From Herminiimonas sp. KBW02 (GTDB lineage Bacteria > Pseudomonadota > Gammaproteobacteria > Burkholderiales > Burkholderiaceae_D), in contig NZ_QAJP01000008.1 of assembly GCF_003852535.1 (NCBI RefSeq), positions 68,013-132,012 of the forward strand: a stretch of 64,000 bases of DNA, in the 5' to 3' direction. Below are positions 27,334 to 36,087 of this stretch, piece by piece. Within the stretch, counting starts at the first letter, position 1, and each line of letters begins with the position of its first letter. The notes under the pieces are model-generated. The model saw nothing but the letters and a program-made list of their open reading frames with translations, ran no database searches and was not told the DNA's origin. Made by a program: the position numbers and the translations under genes.

Positions 27334-28461
27334 TTAGATAATTTCCAGTTCTGCGCGCAAAGAGCCCGACGCCTTCATCGCTTGCAGGATCGCCAGCAAG
27401 TCTTGCGGCGTCGCGCCTATCGAGTTCAGGGCTTTGACGACATCAGCCAATGAAGCGGAGTTCTTCAGCAAGATGACCTTGCCCGGATCTTTGTTGATCT
27501 CGATTTGCGACTGTTGCGCGACCACGGTCTGGCCACCGGAGAATGGTGCCGGCTGGCTGATCACAGGCTGGGTATTGATCACCACCGACAAGTTGCCGTG
27601 CGATACAGCACAGGTATCCAGCGTCACCGTCTGATTCATCACAACAGAACCGGTACGTGCATTCAGGATCACTTTGGCGCTGACTTGCGCCGGTGTCACA
27701 TTGATGCTTTCAAGCGCGCCGAGGAAACTCACGCGTTCATCATTGCTCATAGGTGCGCGCACACGGATCACGCGGCCATCCTGCGCAGCCGCGGTTTCCG
27801 GCCCAAAACGTTTGTTCACCGCCTCCACGACACGACTGGCGGTAGAGAAATCGCTGTCCTTCAATTCCAGGAAAATCAGGTCGCCCTGCCCCAGGCTGCT
27901 GGCTACTGCACGCTCCACCGTAGCACCAGCCGAAATACGGCCTACGCTCAGGTGATTGATCTGCGCCTTGCTGCCGTTCGCGGCGGCGCCCACACCACCG
28001 ACCACAACGTTACCCTGGGCCATACCGTAAATCTGTCCATCCGCACCTTTCAGCGGCGTCATCAGCAAGGTGCCGCCGCGCAGGCTCTTCGCATTACCCA
28101 TCGACGAGACCGTGATATCCAGCGTCTGGCCAGGTTGTGCAAACGCAGGCAACGAAGTCGTCACCATCACGGCAGCAACGTTCTTCAATTGCATGTTGAC
28201 GCCTTGCGGCAGGTTGACGCCCATCTGCTGCATCATGCTGACGATACTTTGGATGGTGAATGGTGTTTGTGTCGTTTGATCGCCGCTACCGTCCAGACCC
28301 ACAACCAGACCATAGCCGATCAATTGGTTTTGCCGGACGCCTTGCACGCTGGCCAGGTCTTTCAGACGTTCTGCGTGTGCTGCAAACGGCAGCAGCAGGC
28401 AGACTGAACATGCGATGACACGCAGTGATTTTTTTAACGATGGTACGGATACAGTATGCAT
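27334..28461 (-). CDS. flgI: Flagellar P-ring protein FlgI
   Basis: FlgI builds the periplasmic P ring, the rod bushing in the cell wall. The protein has a signal peptide (cleavage after about residue 30, PFAAHA-ERL) and the family start LKDLASVQGVRQNQLIGYGL. I chose the ATG at 28461 because TAGGAA lies just before it; an earlier in-frame start at 28485 would overlap the flgH stop. At 375 residues the length is usual. Folding in other species needs the FlgA chaperone, present in this locus. Confidence 0.97.
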   Translation of the reverse strand: MHTVSVPSLKKSLRVIACSVCLLLPFAAHAERLKDLASVQGVRQNQLIGYGLVVGLDGSGDQTTQTPFTIQSIVSMMQQMGVNLPQGVNMQLKNVAAVMVTTSLPAFAQPGQTLDITVSSMGNAKSLRGGTLLMTPLKGADGQIYGMAQGNVVVGGVGAAANGSKAQINHLSVGRISAGATVERAVASSLGQGDLIFLELKDSDFSTASRVVEAVNKRFGPETAAAQDGRVIRVRAPMSNDERVSFLGALESINVTPAQVSAKVILNARTGSVVMNQTVTLDTCAVSHGNLSVVINTQPVISQPAPFSGGQTVVAQQSQIEINKDPGKVILLKNSASLADVVKALNSIGATPQDLLAILQAMKASGSLRAELEII

Positions 28462-28484
28462 AGAAATTCCTATCTGCCTCAGCA

Positions 28485-29168
28485 TTAAAGAGGCACGACG
28501 CTCAGGAAGAAACGCGCCAGCATGGACATCACTTCGGCAGCATCTATACGAGCGTTGGTACGGTATTCAATCCGCGCATCTGCGACGCGGGTCGACGAAA
28601 CGATATTACCCTTCTCGACGGTAGCAGGATCAACTACGCCAGAGAAACGAATGAACTCCCCGCCTTTGTCGAGCGCGACTTGTTTCTCGCCTGCGACGAC
28701 CAGGTTACCGTTGGACAGGACATCGATCACAGTGACCGTTAGTGTGCTGACGAAGTTATTACCGGAAGTAACTACGCCCTTGTCTTCAAATTTGGATGCG
28801 GTAGATGCACTGGCCGACAGATTCTGTGTCAGGCCGCCAAACACACCGAAAATATTCGGTGCGGCTGCCGCCACGCTGCCGGTCTTGCTGCCGGAACTGC
28901 CAGCCTGTTTGCCGGCCGAGCTGCGCTCATTGATAGTAATGGTGATGGTGTCGCCGATCAGGCGTGCACGACGGTCTTCGAACATCGGGCGATACGACGC
29001 AGTTTGAAAGATTGCGCCATTCATCGGCGGTGTCACCGCGCTCGCTGCCTGCGGCCTGGCGGTCAACGGCGTTTGCACGACGGTTTCCGGCATGCCGCCG
29101 CAACCCGCCAACAGTGTGGCAAACATCACCAGTGCGGATAGCTTGAGCTGTTTCATCGTGAGCTTCAT
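28485..29168 (-). CDS. flgH: Flagellar L-ring lipoprotein FlgH
   Basis: FlgH forms the outer-membrane L ring. It is a lipoprotein with the lipobox LLAGC (acylated C23 from the chosen start). The conserved core reads YRPMFEDRRARLIGDTITI and ERSSAGKQAGS. Three consecutive ATG codons follow AAAGGA; I took the third (29168) since only it has normal spacing, giving 227 residues. It sits between flgG and flgI. Confidence 0.96.
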   Translation of the reverse strand: MKLTMKQLKLSALVMFATLLAGCGGMPETVVQTPLTARPQAASAVTPPMNGAIFQTASYRPMFEDRRARLIGDTITITINERSSAGKQAGSSGSKTGSVAAAAPNIFGVFGGLTQNLSASASTASKFEDKGVVTSGNNFVSTLTVTVIDVLSNGNLVVAGEKQVALDKGGEFIRFSGVVDPATVEKGNIVSSTRVADARIEYRTNARIDAAEVMSMLARFFLSVVPL

Positions 29169-29210
29169 CATCATTCCTTTATTCTTACAACTACGGCGTA
29201 TCAATGCTGC

Positions 29211-29993
29211 TTATAACTGCGTCAGACGTTGCAGCATTTGATCCGAAGTTGTAATCGCCTTGCTGTTGATTTCGTAAGCGCGTTGGGTCTGGATCATATT
29301 GACCATCTCTTCGACCACGTTCACGTTCGAGGTTTCAACATAGTTTTGTTTGACGTAACCGGCACCGTTGGTGCCCGGATTGTTGGTAGTCGGATTGCCC
29401 GATGCAGTGGTTTCCACATACAGGTTTTCACCCTTGCTTTCCAGACCGGCCGGATTGATGAAGGTTGCCAGTTGCAGCGAACCGACTTCGGTTTGCGCGG
29501 TAGCACCAGGCACCGTCACGCTGACGATACCATCACGGCTGATCGAGATCGCAGTCGCATTCGCCGGGATAACGATGGCAGGTTGAATCGGAAAACCACT
29601 GGAGGTGACCATCTGCCCCTGGTTGTCCGTCTGAAACGAACCGTCGCGGGTGTAAGCAGTGGTGCCGTCCGGCATCATGACCTGGAAGAAGCCATCGCCG
29701 AGGATAGCCATATCCTTGCTGTTGCTGGTCAGTTGCAGATTGCCCTGGCTATGGATACGCTCAGTCGCGACCGGGCGTACACCTGTACCGATTTGCAAAC
29801 CTGACGGCAATTGCGTTTGCTGCGACGAAGCAGCACCCGGCTGGCGTATGTTTTGATACAACAAGTCTTCAAACACTGCACGTGAACGCTTGAAGCCGCT
29901 GGTGCTGACGTTGGCCAAGTTATTGGAAATGACGTCCATCTGCGTTTGTTGCGCATCCAGACCTGTTTTAGCAATAAATAGTGAACGTATCAT
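29211..29993 (-). CDS. flgG: Distal rod protein FlgG
   Basis: FlgG makes the distal rod, the drive shaft through the rings. The 260-residue protein has the rod/hook N-terminal motif [20 protein letters not shown] and the C-terminal helix [20 protein letters not shown]. Length matches the family closely. The ATG at 29993 follows GGAG at good spacing; a longer frame starts at 30005. Confidence 0.97.
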   Translation of the reverse strand: MIRSLFIAKTGLDAQQTQMDVISNNLANVSTSGFKRSRAVFEDLLYQNIRQPGAASSQQTQLPSGLQIGTGVRPVATERIHSQGNLQLTSNSKDMAILGDGFFQVMMPDGTTAYTRDGSFQTDNQGQMVTSSGFPIQPAIVIPANATAISISRDGIVSVTVPGATAQTEVGSLQLATFINPAGLESKGENLYVETTASGNPTTNNPGTNGAGYVKQNYVETSNVNVVEEMVNMIQTQRAYEINSKAITTSDQMLQRLTQL

Positions 29994-30059
29994 TCTTTTC
30001 TCCAATATTTCGGCAAACGCATGGCATCCGTAGCCATCCTTATTTTGCCTGTACCTGCA

Positions 30060-30800
30060 TTAACTCAAAGCGAGGAATTGATCAGCTTTAGCAGCGTTAC
30101 TATCCGCATCCTTCAGCAACTTCATGTTTAATTCGAACTGACGTGCGAGACTGATCATATTCACCATCGCATCCACCACGTTGACGTTACTGCCTTCAAC
30201 CGCGCCGCTGATCACGCCGACGTTGGCGTCGGCATCCGCCGGCAAGCGGTCTTTGGTAACGAACATGCCGTCACTGCTGCGCTCCAGATTAGCAATTTCA
30301 GGATTCACCAGTTTCAGACGTGCGATTTCGATGGTTGCGCCTGGTACGTTGCCGGAATCTACCGACGAAATCGTGCCATCCTTGGCAAACGAAATTCTGA
30401 CGTTAGGCGGGATCGTGATCGGACCGCCGTCAGACAGCACATTCAAACCGCCTTCGGTTTGCAATACTCCATTCTCATTGATCTTCAGGCTGCCGCTGCG
30501 GGTATAGCCTTCAGTGCCATCGGCGCGCTCAACCGCGAGCCAGCCGGGCCCCTGCACTGCCAGATCCAGTGTGCGTCCGGTTTGCTGTATCGGACCGGCA
30601 CGGAAATCGGTACCGATGGTCGAATCAACCACGAAGGTGCGTGTCGGCAAACCGTTGCTGACGACAGGTATCGCCCTGAACGTGTCGAGCTGGGCGCGAA
30701 AACCCGTGGTCGAGACGTTCGCCAGATTATGCGCAGTCGTGGATTGCTGCTCCATAATCTGCTTGGCACCCGACATTGCGGTGTATATCAGCCTATCCAT
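30060..30800 (-). CDS. flgF: Proximal rod protein FlgF
   Basis: FlgF is one of the proximal rod subunits. The 246-residue protein opens MDRLIYTAMSGAKQIMEQQ and carries HNLANVSTTGFRAQLD, with the C-terminal SNVNVVDAMVNMISLARQFE. A full AGGAGG precedes the ATG. It lies between flgE and flgG in the standard order. Confidence 0.97.
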   Translation of the reverse strand: MDRLIYTAMSGAKQIMEQQSTTAHNLANVSTTGFRAQLDTFRAIPVVSNGLPTRTFVVDSTIGTDFRAGPIQQTGRTLDLAVQGPGWLAVERADGTEGYTRSGSLKINENGVLQTEGGLNVLSDGGPITIPPNVRISFAKDGTISSVDSGNVPGATIEIARLKLVNPEIANLERSSDGMFVTKDRLPADADANVGVISGAVEGSNVNVVDAMVNMISLARQFELNMKLLKDADSNAAKADQFLALS

Positions 30801-30867
30801 TTCATTCCTCCTGTGACTACGCCCGGCTGTCGTGCAACAGCCAGGCGGTCATGACTTGCTTCATGCA

Positions 30868-32118
30868 TTAACGCAGGTTCACCAGTGTCTGCATGATCTG
30901 ATCTTGCGTTTTGATGGTTTGCGCATTCGCCTGGTAATAACGTTGCGCAGTGATCATGTTGACCAGCTCGGCTGTCAGATCGACGTTCGAATCCTCGACA
31001 CGCGCCGATTGCACTGCACCGAGACCACTGCTGCCCGGCGTACTGGTCAGCGGCACGCCGGATTCAGCGGTTTCCACCCATTGGTTGTCGCCGATGTTTT
31101 GCAAACCGTTGGGATTGGCAAAACGCGACAGGATGACCTGACCCAGTACATTCACCTGGCCATTGCTGTAGCGACCGACGATAGAACCGTCGTTGGCAAC
31201 GTCAAAACCAGTCAGCGTACCGGCCTTGTAACCATCCGGCAGTTGGCGTGCGACGCCGAAGGCTTGCGCAAACTGCTGCGTGCCTGAGTGATCGATAGAG
31301 ATAGCGAAAGGTGTTACCGCACCTGTCGTGACCGCCATATCTGCGACCAGCGGCGAAGGTGTGGTGCCAGTCAATACACCACCGGTACCGAATTGCATCG
31401 TACCCAGAGGTACTGGCGGGTTGGTTGCACTGGTAGGCAGGGAGTAACCGATAGGCACGCCGTCATTGGTAGCGAATACGCTCCATTGGCCACCCGCTGT
31501 TTTCACATAGAAGGTACGCAACACGTGCGAGTTACCCAGGCTGTCATACACAGGCACCGAGGTCGAATCGCTGAAGGTTGTCGGATCATCCGGATTAAAG
31601 TTATTTGCGACCAACGGATCTTTACGCGAATCCAGTGTCAGCTTGAGCTCGTATTTGGTGGTTGCCTTCGGTGCGAGGTCAGCCTTGTTGATGACGATTT
31701 CGGTCGGTGCGCCGATCGCAACCACGCCGTTCGCATCCGCCATGTAACCGGTCAGACGTCCGCCGGAAGCATTCTCGATATAGCCTTCCTTGGTCAATTC
31801 AAACTGGCCGTTACGCGCATAGGTAATCGTGCCGCCGCTGCTCATGCGGAAGAAACCGTCACCGTTGATCGCCATATCCAGCGGATTGTTGGAAGCGGTG
31901 ATATTGCCCTGGCTGAACAGTTGCGCGACGCGTGCGATCTGGGTACCGATACCGATTTGTGCTGCACCGGAACCAGACAAGGTGCTGGCGTAGATATCCG
32001 AAAACTGCATTTGCGATTGTTTAAAACCGACTGTATTCGCATTGGCAACGTTGTTACCGATGGTTTCGAGACTTTTGCTTGCGGCATTCAATCCGCTCAA
32101 ACCTTGTTGGAAACTCAT
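30868..32118 (-). CDS. flgE: Flagellar hook protein FlgE
   Basis: FlgE polymerises into the hook, the universal joint. The 416-residue protein starts with SFQQGLSGLNAASKSLETIG and NNVANANTVGFKQSQMQFSD, and ends with the helix ELVNMITAQRYYQANAQTIK. The middle domains are Thr/Gly-rich. AGGAGAAAG lies before the ATG. Hook length is set by FliK and assembly is capped by FlgD, both encoded in this window. Confidence 0.98.
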   Translation of the reverse strand: MSFQQGLSGLNAASKSLETIGNNVANANTVGFKQSQMQFSDIYASTLSGSGAAQIGIGTQIARVAQLFSQGNITASNNPLDMAINGDGFFRMSSGGTITYARNGQFELTKEGYIENASGGRLTGYMADANGVVAIGAPTEIVINKADLAPKATTKYELKLTLDSRKDPLVANNFNPDDPTTFSDSTSVPVYDSLGNSHVLRTFYVKTAGGQWSVFATNDGVPIGYSLPTSATNPPVPLGTMQFGTGGVLTGTTPSPLVADMAVTTGAVTPFAISIDHSGTQQFAQAFGVARQLPDGYKAGTLTGFDVANDGSIVGRYSNGQVNVLGQVILSRFANPNGLQNIGDNQWVETAESGVPLTSTPGSSGLGAVQSARVEDSNVDLTAELVNMITAQRYYQANAQTIKTQDQIMQTLVNLR

Positions 32119-32148
32119 GCTCTTTCTCCTGGTTGATGTGCCGCTGTA

Positions 32149-32826
32149 TTAAAGAATTTGACGGATGTCTGCGAGGGTCAATCCACCCAGGCCTGGTACA
32201 TTGATCTGTATGCCGCTGGACGAAGTGGAAACCGTGGTCACTATGCCGAATTGCAAAGGATTCGCTGTGACGGACTTGCCAGCCAGGCTGGATGTCACTT
32301 CAAACTTGTATGTGCCATCCGCCGCCTTGGTGCCGTCAGCCTTGGTACCATCCCACAACAAAGGTACGGTGCCGGATTTTTGCGGACCAAGCTCGATGGT
32401 CTGCACGACGTTGCCGGAAGAATCCTTGACCACGACTTGCGCTGTATCGACGTCCTGCGGGAACTCAACACCCATCAAGCCTTTACTCTCGGACAAGCTG
32501 AGCTCGGAACCCGGTGCCAATACACCATGACCTATCATGTTCGCTGCCTGCAATGCCTGGTTTGATTGATAGCTGCCCATCATCGATTCCAGCGTGCCAT
32601 TCAGCTTGTCGATACCGGTGACCGTCGACAATTGTGCCAACTGGCTGGTAACTTGGGCGTTATCCAGCGGATTCAACGGATCCTGATTCTTCATCTGTGT
32701 CACGAGCAGGGTCAGGAAACGATCCTGTGCTTCTTCTGCCGTGCTTTTTTTAGCCGCGCTGGAACCGTTCATCTGGTCCAGCAAAGCTTGTGGCAGGACG
32801 GTGGCATTGCTATTGACTGTGGTCAT
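32149..32826 (-). CDS. flgD: Hook cap protein FlgD
   Basis: FlgD is the scaffold at the tip of the growing hook. The 225-residue protein has the conserved N-terminal signature FLTLLVTQMKNQDPLNPLDN followed by SQLAQLSTVTGID, a FLIN/Ig-like middle domain, and a tudor-like C terminus. It lies between flgC and flgE with short gaps. Confidence 0.97.
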   Translation of the reverse strand: MTTVNSNATVLPQALLDQMNGSSAAKKSTAEEAQDRFLTLLVTQMKNQDPLNPLDNAQVTSQLAQLSTVTGIDKLNGTLESMMGSYQSNQALQAANMIGHGVLAPGSELSLSESKGLMGVEFPQDVDTAQVVVKDSSGNVVQTIELGPQKSGTVPLLWDGTKADGTKAADGTYKFEVTSSLAGKSVTANPLQFGIVTTVSTSSSGIQINVPGLGGLTLADIRQIL

Positions 32827-32843
32827 GGTTAATCCTGATTGTT

Positions 32844-33251
32844 TTACTGACCTATCGTCAGTGTTTTAAGAAGCATGGTCTTGGCCGTGTTCATGGTTTC
32901 GACGTTGGTCTGGTAGGAGCGTGAAGCGGAAATCATATTCACCATCTCTTCCACCACATTCACGTTAGGCATGGCAACATGGCCGGTTTCGTCCGCGTTC
33001 GGATGCTTCGGATCGAACACCATCTTCAGCGGCGACGTATCTTCCACCACACGATTGACACGCACGCCAGTCGAAGTCGCACCACCCTTCATTTGCTGCG
33101 CCTGAAACTCCACCTGCTTGGCGCGATAAGTCTTGCCATCTGCGCTGGTGGTACTTTCCGCATTCGCGATATTGCTGGATACGACGTTGAGGCGCTGAGC
33201 CTGTGCGCTCATCGCCGAACCGGAAACATTGAATATATTAAATAGCGACAT
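32844..33251 (-). CDS. flgC: Proximal rod protein FlgC
   Basis: FlgC is a proximal rod subunit. The 135-residue protein has SGSAMSAQAQRLNVVSSNIA near the start and the C-terminal motif [19 protein letters not shown]. Size is standard. It starts 2 bases after the flgB stop, so translation is probably coupled. Confidence 0.97.
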   Translation of the reverse strand: MSLFNIFNVSGSAMSAQAQRLNVVSSNIANAESTTSADGKTYRAKQVEFQAQQMKGGATSTGVRVNRVVEDTSPLKMVFDPKHPNADETGHVAMPNVNVVEEMVNMISASRSYQTNVETMNTAKTMLLKTLTIGQ

Positions 33252-33253
33252 AA

Positions 33254-33670
33254 TTATTGCCCCTGAATAGCGGTGAACATTCCCTTAATCTTCGACGAGA
33301 CCAGGGTCAGGCCAACTTCGTAACGCAAGGCGTTATCTGTAAACTGATTACGCTGCACATCCATATCCACGGTATTGCCGTCGATATTTCCTTGCGCGGT
33401 ATTGGCGTACAACAAAGGTGCACCACCCAGTGTCGGCAAGACCTTGGACGACAAATGTCCATTGGAAGTCTTGGCCATTTCGCTCGGTGCTGCAGCGCTG
33501 GTCTTGCTGCGCGCCAGCGCACCTTGCAAGGCCTTGTTAAAATCAACGTCACGCGCCTTGAAGTTGGGCGTATCCGCATTCGCTATATTGGACGCCAGTA
33601 TTTGCTGTCGCTGACCGCGCAAACTCAGCGCGGTCTCCTGAAAGCGCAGCATGTCATCAAGTTTTCCCAT
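33254..33670 (-). CDS. flgB: Proximal rod protein FlgB
   Basis: FlgB is the first rod gene of the reverse flgBCDEFGHIJKL operon. The protein has NIANADTPNFKARDVDFNKA, typical of rod proteins, and ends with LRYEVGLTLVSSKIKGMFTA. I placed the start at the ATG at 33670, preceded by GGAG, giving 138 residues; a longer frame from 33715 lacks a ribosome site. It is divergent from flgA. Confidence 0.97.
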   Translation of the reverse strand: MGKLDDMLRFQETALSLRGQRQQILASNIANADTPNFKARDVDFNKALQGALARSKTSAAAPSEMAKTSNGHLSSKVLPTLGGAPLLYANTAQGNIDGNTVDMDVQRNQFTDNALRYEVGLTLVSSKIKGMFTAIQGQ

Positions 33671-33736
33671 ATTCCGTTCTCCGAAGTGTGCGTTCAAGGA
33701 ATGGCTACCCTGCACTAATCATGGATTTCTATAGCG

Positions 33737-33773
33737 TCGATCATACGGAGCGACCACACGCTTCGATCAAACG
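33737..33773. repeat. Direct repeats in the flgB-flgA divergent region
   Basis: TCGATCATACG (33737-33747) and TCGATCAAACG (33763-33773) match at 10 of 11 bases, 26 bases apart start to start. They lie in the 200-base gap from which flgB and flgA are read outward. They may be binding sites for a flagellar regulator; this is inference only. Confidence 0.35.
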
Positions 33774-33870
33774 ATAAGAAGACAAAAATCCATGCTATTC
33801 CCCGCTTTAGCCAAACGCCGAGTCGGTACTATGATCGTGCAATTAGCCCACCACTACTTCCTGGTCTGCC

Positions 33871-34587
33871 ATGAAACACTCTGTCCACATCGCTATCGCC
33901 GCTTTCTCTGCCGCACTCTCGCTGACAACACAGCTGGCGTGGGCGCAAGCCGCTGCCGAGCCGCGTCAGGATCTGGCGCAACTGAAAAAAACTGCTGAAC
34001 AATTCCTGGTAGCACAGGCAAACGGCTTGCCAGGTGAAGTCAAGGTGACGGTCGGCGCAATAGATCCGCGCCTGAAATTACCGGCATGCCCGGTGCCGGA
34101 AGCCTTCCTGCCGCCATCCAGCAAGGCCTGGGGCAAAACGACGGTCGGTGTGCGCTGCACGGTGCCGACCACCTGGACTATCTATATATCTGCACAAGTG
34201 CGCGTACATGGCGAATACATCGCCGCTGCCGCGCCACTGGTGCAAGGACAAAATATCGGCCCGGGTGATATCGCCACGGTCAAGGGCGACCTGACGAATC
34301 TGCCGTCCGGTGTAATTACAGACGCTTCTCAAGCTATCGGCCGCACTGCTGCCAGCACGATTGCGCTTGGCGCACCGCTCAGACAGGATGCCTTGCGTAA
34401 CCAGCAGGCGATACAGCAGGGGCAGGCAGTACGGGTGATTTTGAATGGCGACGGTTTCAGCGTTTCCAGCGAAGCACGCGCCTTGAATAATGCTAACGAG
34501 GGTCAACTGACCCAGGTCAGAACCGCTGCAGGCCAGGTAATCAGCGGGATAGCCAAGCTGGGTGGCATCGTTGAGTTGTCATACTGA
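33871..34587 (+). CDS. flgA: P-ring assembly chaperone FlgA
   Basis: FlgA is a periplasmic chaperone for FlgI. The 238-residue protein has a signal peptide (cleavage near residue 25, TQLAWA-QAA) and a C-terminal SAF domain of about 60 residues with the end GQAVRVILNGDGFSVSSEAR and later QVISGIAKLGGIVEL. It is longer than the mature FlgA core because of an N-terminal domain that binds FlgI in enterics. It is divergent from the flgB operon and followed by flgM with its own promoter. Confidence 0.95.
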   Translation: MKHSVHIAIAAFSAALSLTTQLAWAQAAAEPRQDLAQLKKTAEQFLVAQANGLPGEVKVTVGAIDPRLKLPACPVPEAFLPPSSKAWGKTTVGVRCTVPTTWTIYISAQVRVHGEYIAAAAPLVQGQNIGPGDIATVKGDLTNLPSGVITDASQAIGRTAASTIALGAPLRQDALRNQQAIQQGQAVRVILNGDGFSVSSEARALNNANEGQLTQVRTAAGQVISGIAKLGGIVELSY

Positions 34588-34633
34588 CAATATAAATTAA
34601 TACACAATATTTTACGTTCGACCCATTTAGGAT

Positions 34634-34660
34634 TAAAGTTTGCCGTGATAACGCCGATAG
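34634..34660 (+). promoter_or_regulatory. Sigma-28 (FliA) promoter of flgM
   Basis: TAAAGTTT, 11 bases, GCCGATAG matches the sigma-28 consensus at 15 of 16 positions with exact spacing. Transcription should begin near 34668. This places the anti-sigma gene under the factor it inhibits, and it excludes a start codon upstream of about 34668 from this promoter. Confidence 0.93.
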
Positions 34661-34707
34661 ACCAAGCAGAGATAGGCGTTTTGCCGCAAACCAAACGGGG
34701 TGAAGTC

Positions 34708-35004
34708 GTGAAAATTAATGACGCAAGCAAGAAAATCGCGGGAGTCGGCGTAGCAGCCACGCAGACTCGCGCAGGCAAGGCACCGGAAAAAGCCGATACC
34801 GGCTCGGTGTCTTCGAACGTGACGTTGTCGTCGCAAGTGCAGGCGCTGAGCAGCCAGGTTGCCAGTGCCAGCGTATTTGATGCTAAAAAAGTAGATGAGA
34901 TCAAGGCAGCTATTGCCGGTGGTCAATTCCAGGTTAACGCAGAACGCGTGGCCGACGGATTGATGGATACGGTAAAAGACCTGATCTCCACACGTAAAGG
35001 TTAA
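34708..35004 (+). CDS. flgM: Anti-sigma-28 factor FlgM
   Basis: FlgM binds and holds FliA until the hook is done, when it is exported and late genes turn on. From the GTG at 34708 the product is 98 residues, normal for the family, starting with KINDASKKIAGVG. A GGGGTGA ribosome site precedes it. A longer frame from 34645 starts inside the sigma-28 promoter and is unlikely. The C terminus (DAKKVDEIKAAIAGGQFQVN, then ADGLMDTVKDLI) is the FliA-binding half. flgN follows after 6 bases. Confidence 0.95.
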   Translation: MKINDASKKIAGVGVAATQTRAGKAPEKADTGSVSSNVTLSSQVQALSSQVASASVFDAKKVDEIKAAIAGGQFQVNAERVADGLMDTVKDLISTRKG

Positions 35005-35010
35005 TAATCC

Positions 35011-35490
35011 ATGAAATCGTTCGGTACCAGCCCTGCAGATAGTTTGATCGAAGAACACAAAGCCATTCGTGCTCTGACCGAATTATTGAAGCTGGAACAG
35101 GAACATCTGATTTCTGCGAACGTTGAAGGCATCGCTGCCCTCACCGAAGAAAAAGCAAAAGCTGCTGCCCAGATGGCAGAGCTGGCTAACTGGCGTCACA
35201 ATGCATTGGCGGCTGCCGGTTTTGAGCCAGCTGAAGCAAGCATGCAAGCCTGGCTGGAAAGCTCACCACAGGCGCAATCAGCAAAGAAAAGCTGGCAAGA
35301 ACTGATCGAACTGGCGCAAGTCGCCAATGAACTCAATCGCGTCAACGGCACCCTGATCAACAAGCAGATGGTGCGGAATCAAAACGTGCTCAACATACTG
35401 CAACACGGCAACGTACAAGACAGCAATGTCTACGGCCCGAATGGCCAGACCGCAAGCAAAAGCGTAGGGCGTCACTTCGTTGCAGGCTAA
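35011..35490 (+). CDS. flgN: FlgK/FlgL export chaperone FlgN
   Basis: FlgN is the cytoplasmic chaperone for the junction proteins FlgK and FlgL. The 159-residue helical protein has the FlgN pattern: an N-terminal helix with LIEEHKAIRALTELLKLEQE, then TEEKAKAAAQMAEL, and later NELNRVNGTLINKQMVRNQ, typical of the family end. It is co-transcribed with flgM and closes the flagellar locus before a strong terminator. Confidence 0.95.
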   Translation: MKSFGTSPADSLIEEHKAIRALTELLKLEQEHLISANVEGIAALTEEKAKAAAQMAELANWRHNALAAAGFEPAEASMQAWLESSPQAQSAKKSWQELIELAQVANELNRVNGTLINKQMVRNQNVLNILQHGNVQDSNVYGPNGQTASKSVGRHFVAG

Positions 35491-35525
35491 GGCCGCTATC
35501 TATCTCGGATAAGCAATCCCCAAAG

Positions 35526-35557
35526 AAAAAGCCACCAGATACTGGTGGCTTTTTTTA
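35526..35557 (+). terminator. Rho-independent terminator after flgN
   Basis: The stem AGCCACCAG/CTGGTGGCT (35530-35538, 35542-35550) has a 3-base loop, an A run before it and seven or eight T after it. It also serves the convergent small gene on the other strand, where the A run becomes a U tract. Confidence 0.92.
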
Positions 35558-35578
35558 TTGCACGCTAGCAAGGCAGGC

Positions 35579-35908
35579 TTAGCGGCGTGGTGCGTAGATA
35601 TCACGTCCCGCCTCGTCGATCTGACGGCGTAATGCGCGACGCTCATCCGGCGACAGGCGTGCATCACGGCGCGATTGCTCCTGCTGCTGCCTTTCCATAT
35701 TGCGATTATTGTCGTAAGCACGATCATTCGACTGACGCCTGGAATCATAGTTACCCTGATCCTGGTTACCGCGATAGCGATTATCGCTTTGCACATAAGA
35801 ACCGAATGAATTATTCTGAAATCGCGACTGCGCGAACGCCATCGTCGTACTTGCAAAGGTACTGATTAGCAGTAACACCAATCCCATTCTTTTCAATGTT
35901 ATATTCAT
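35579..35908 (-). CDS. Small exported Arg/Gln-rich protein, function unknown
   Basis: I do not recognise a family. From the ATG at 35908 the product is 109 residues: a signal peptide (LVLLLISTFASTTMAFA-QS), then an Asn/Gln/Tyr/Arg-rich low-complexity part, and a charged helix near the end (LSPDERRALRRQIDEAGRDI). The LSPDERRALRRQI pattern occurs in small periplasmic proteins of betaproteobacteria. GGAAG lies ahead of a cluster of three ATG codons, so the start may shift by one or two codons. It is alone, between the flagellar locus and ompR, and divergent from ompR. Confidence 0.65.
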   Translation of the reverse strand: MNITLKRMGLVLLLISTFASTTMAFAQSRFQNNSFGSYVQSDNRYRGNQDQGNYDSRRQSNDRAYDNNRNMERQQQEQSRRDARLSPDERRALRRQIDEAGRDIYAPRR

Positions 35909-36087
35909 CATCATCTTCCGCAGCGCTTTGAACAGTTCGTACGTCCTTCGCACTTCTTATTTACCATGTTCAAAGTTTATGCTGCTTTGCTCTCAGTCCT
36001 AAGTCCAATTCCGTAAAGGTTGTAACACTTTGTAATGCCACACCTCCTCGCTATGTCGAGAAGACCTTCTGAAGTTACCATAGCCAT

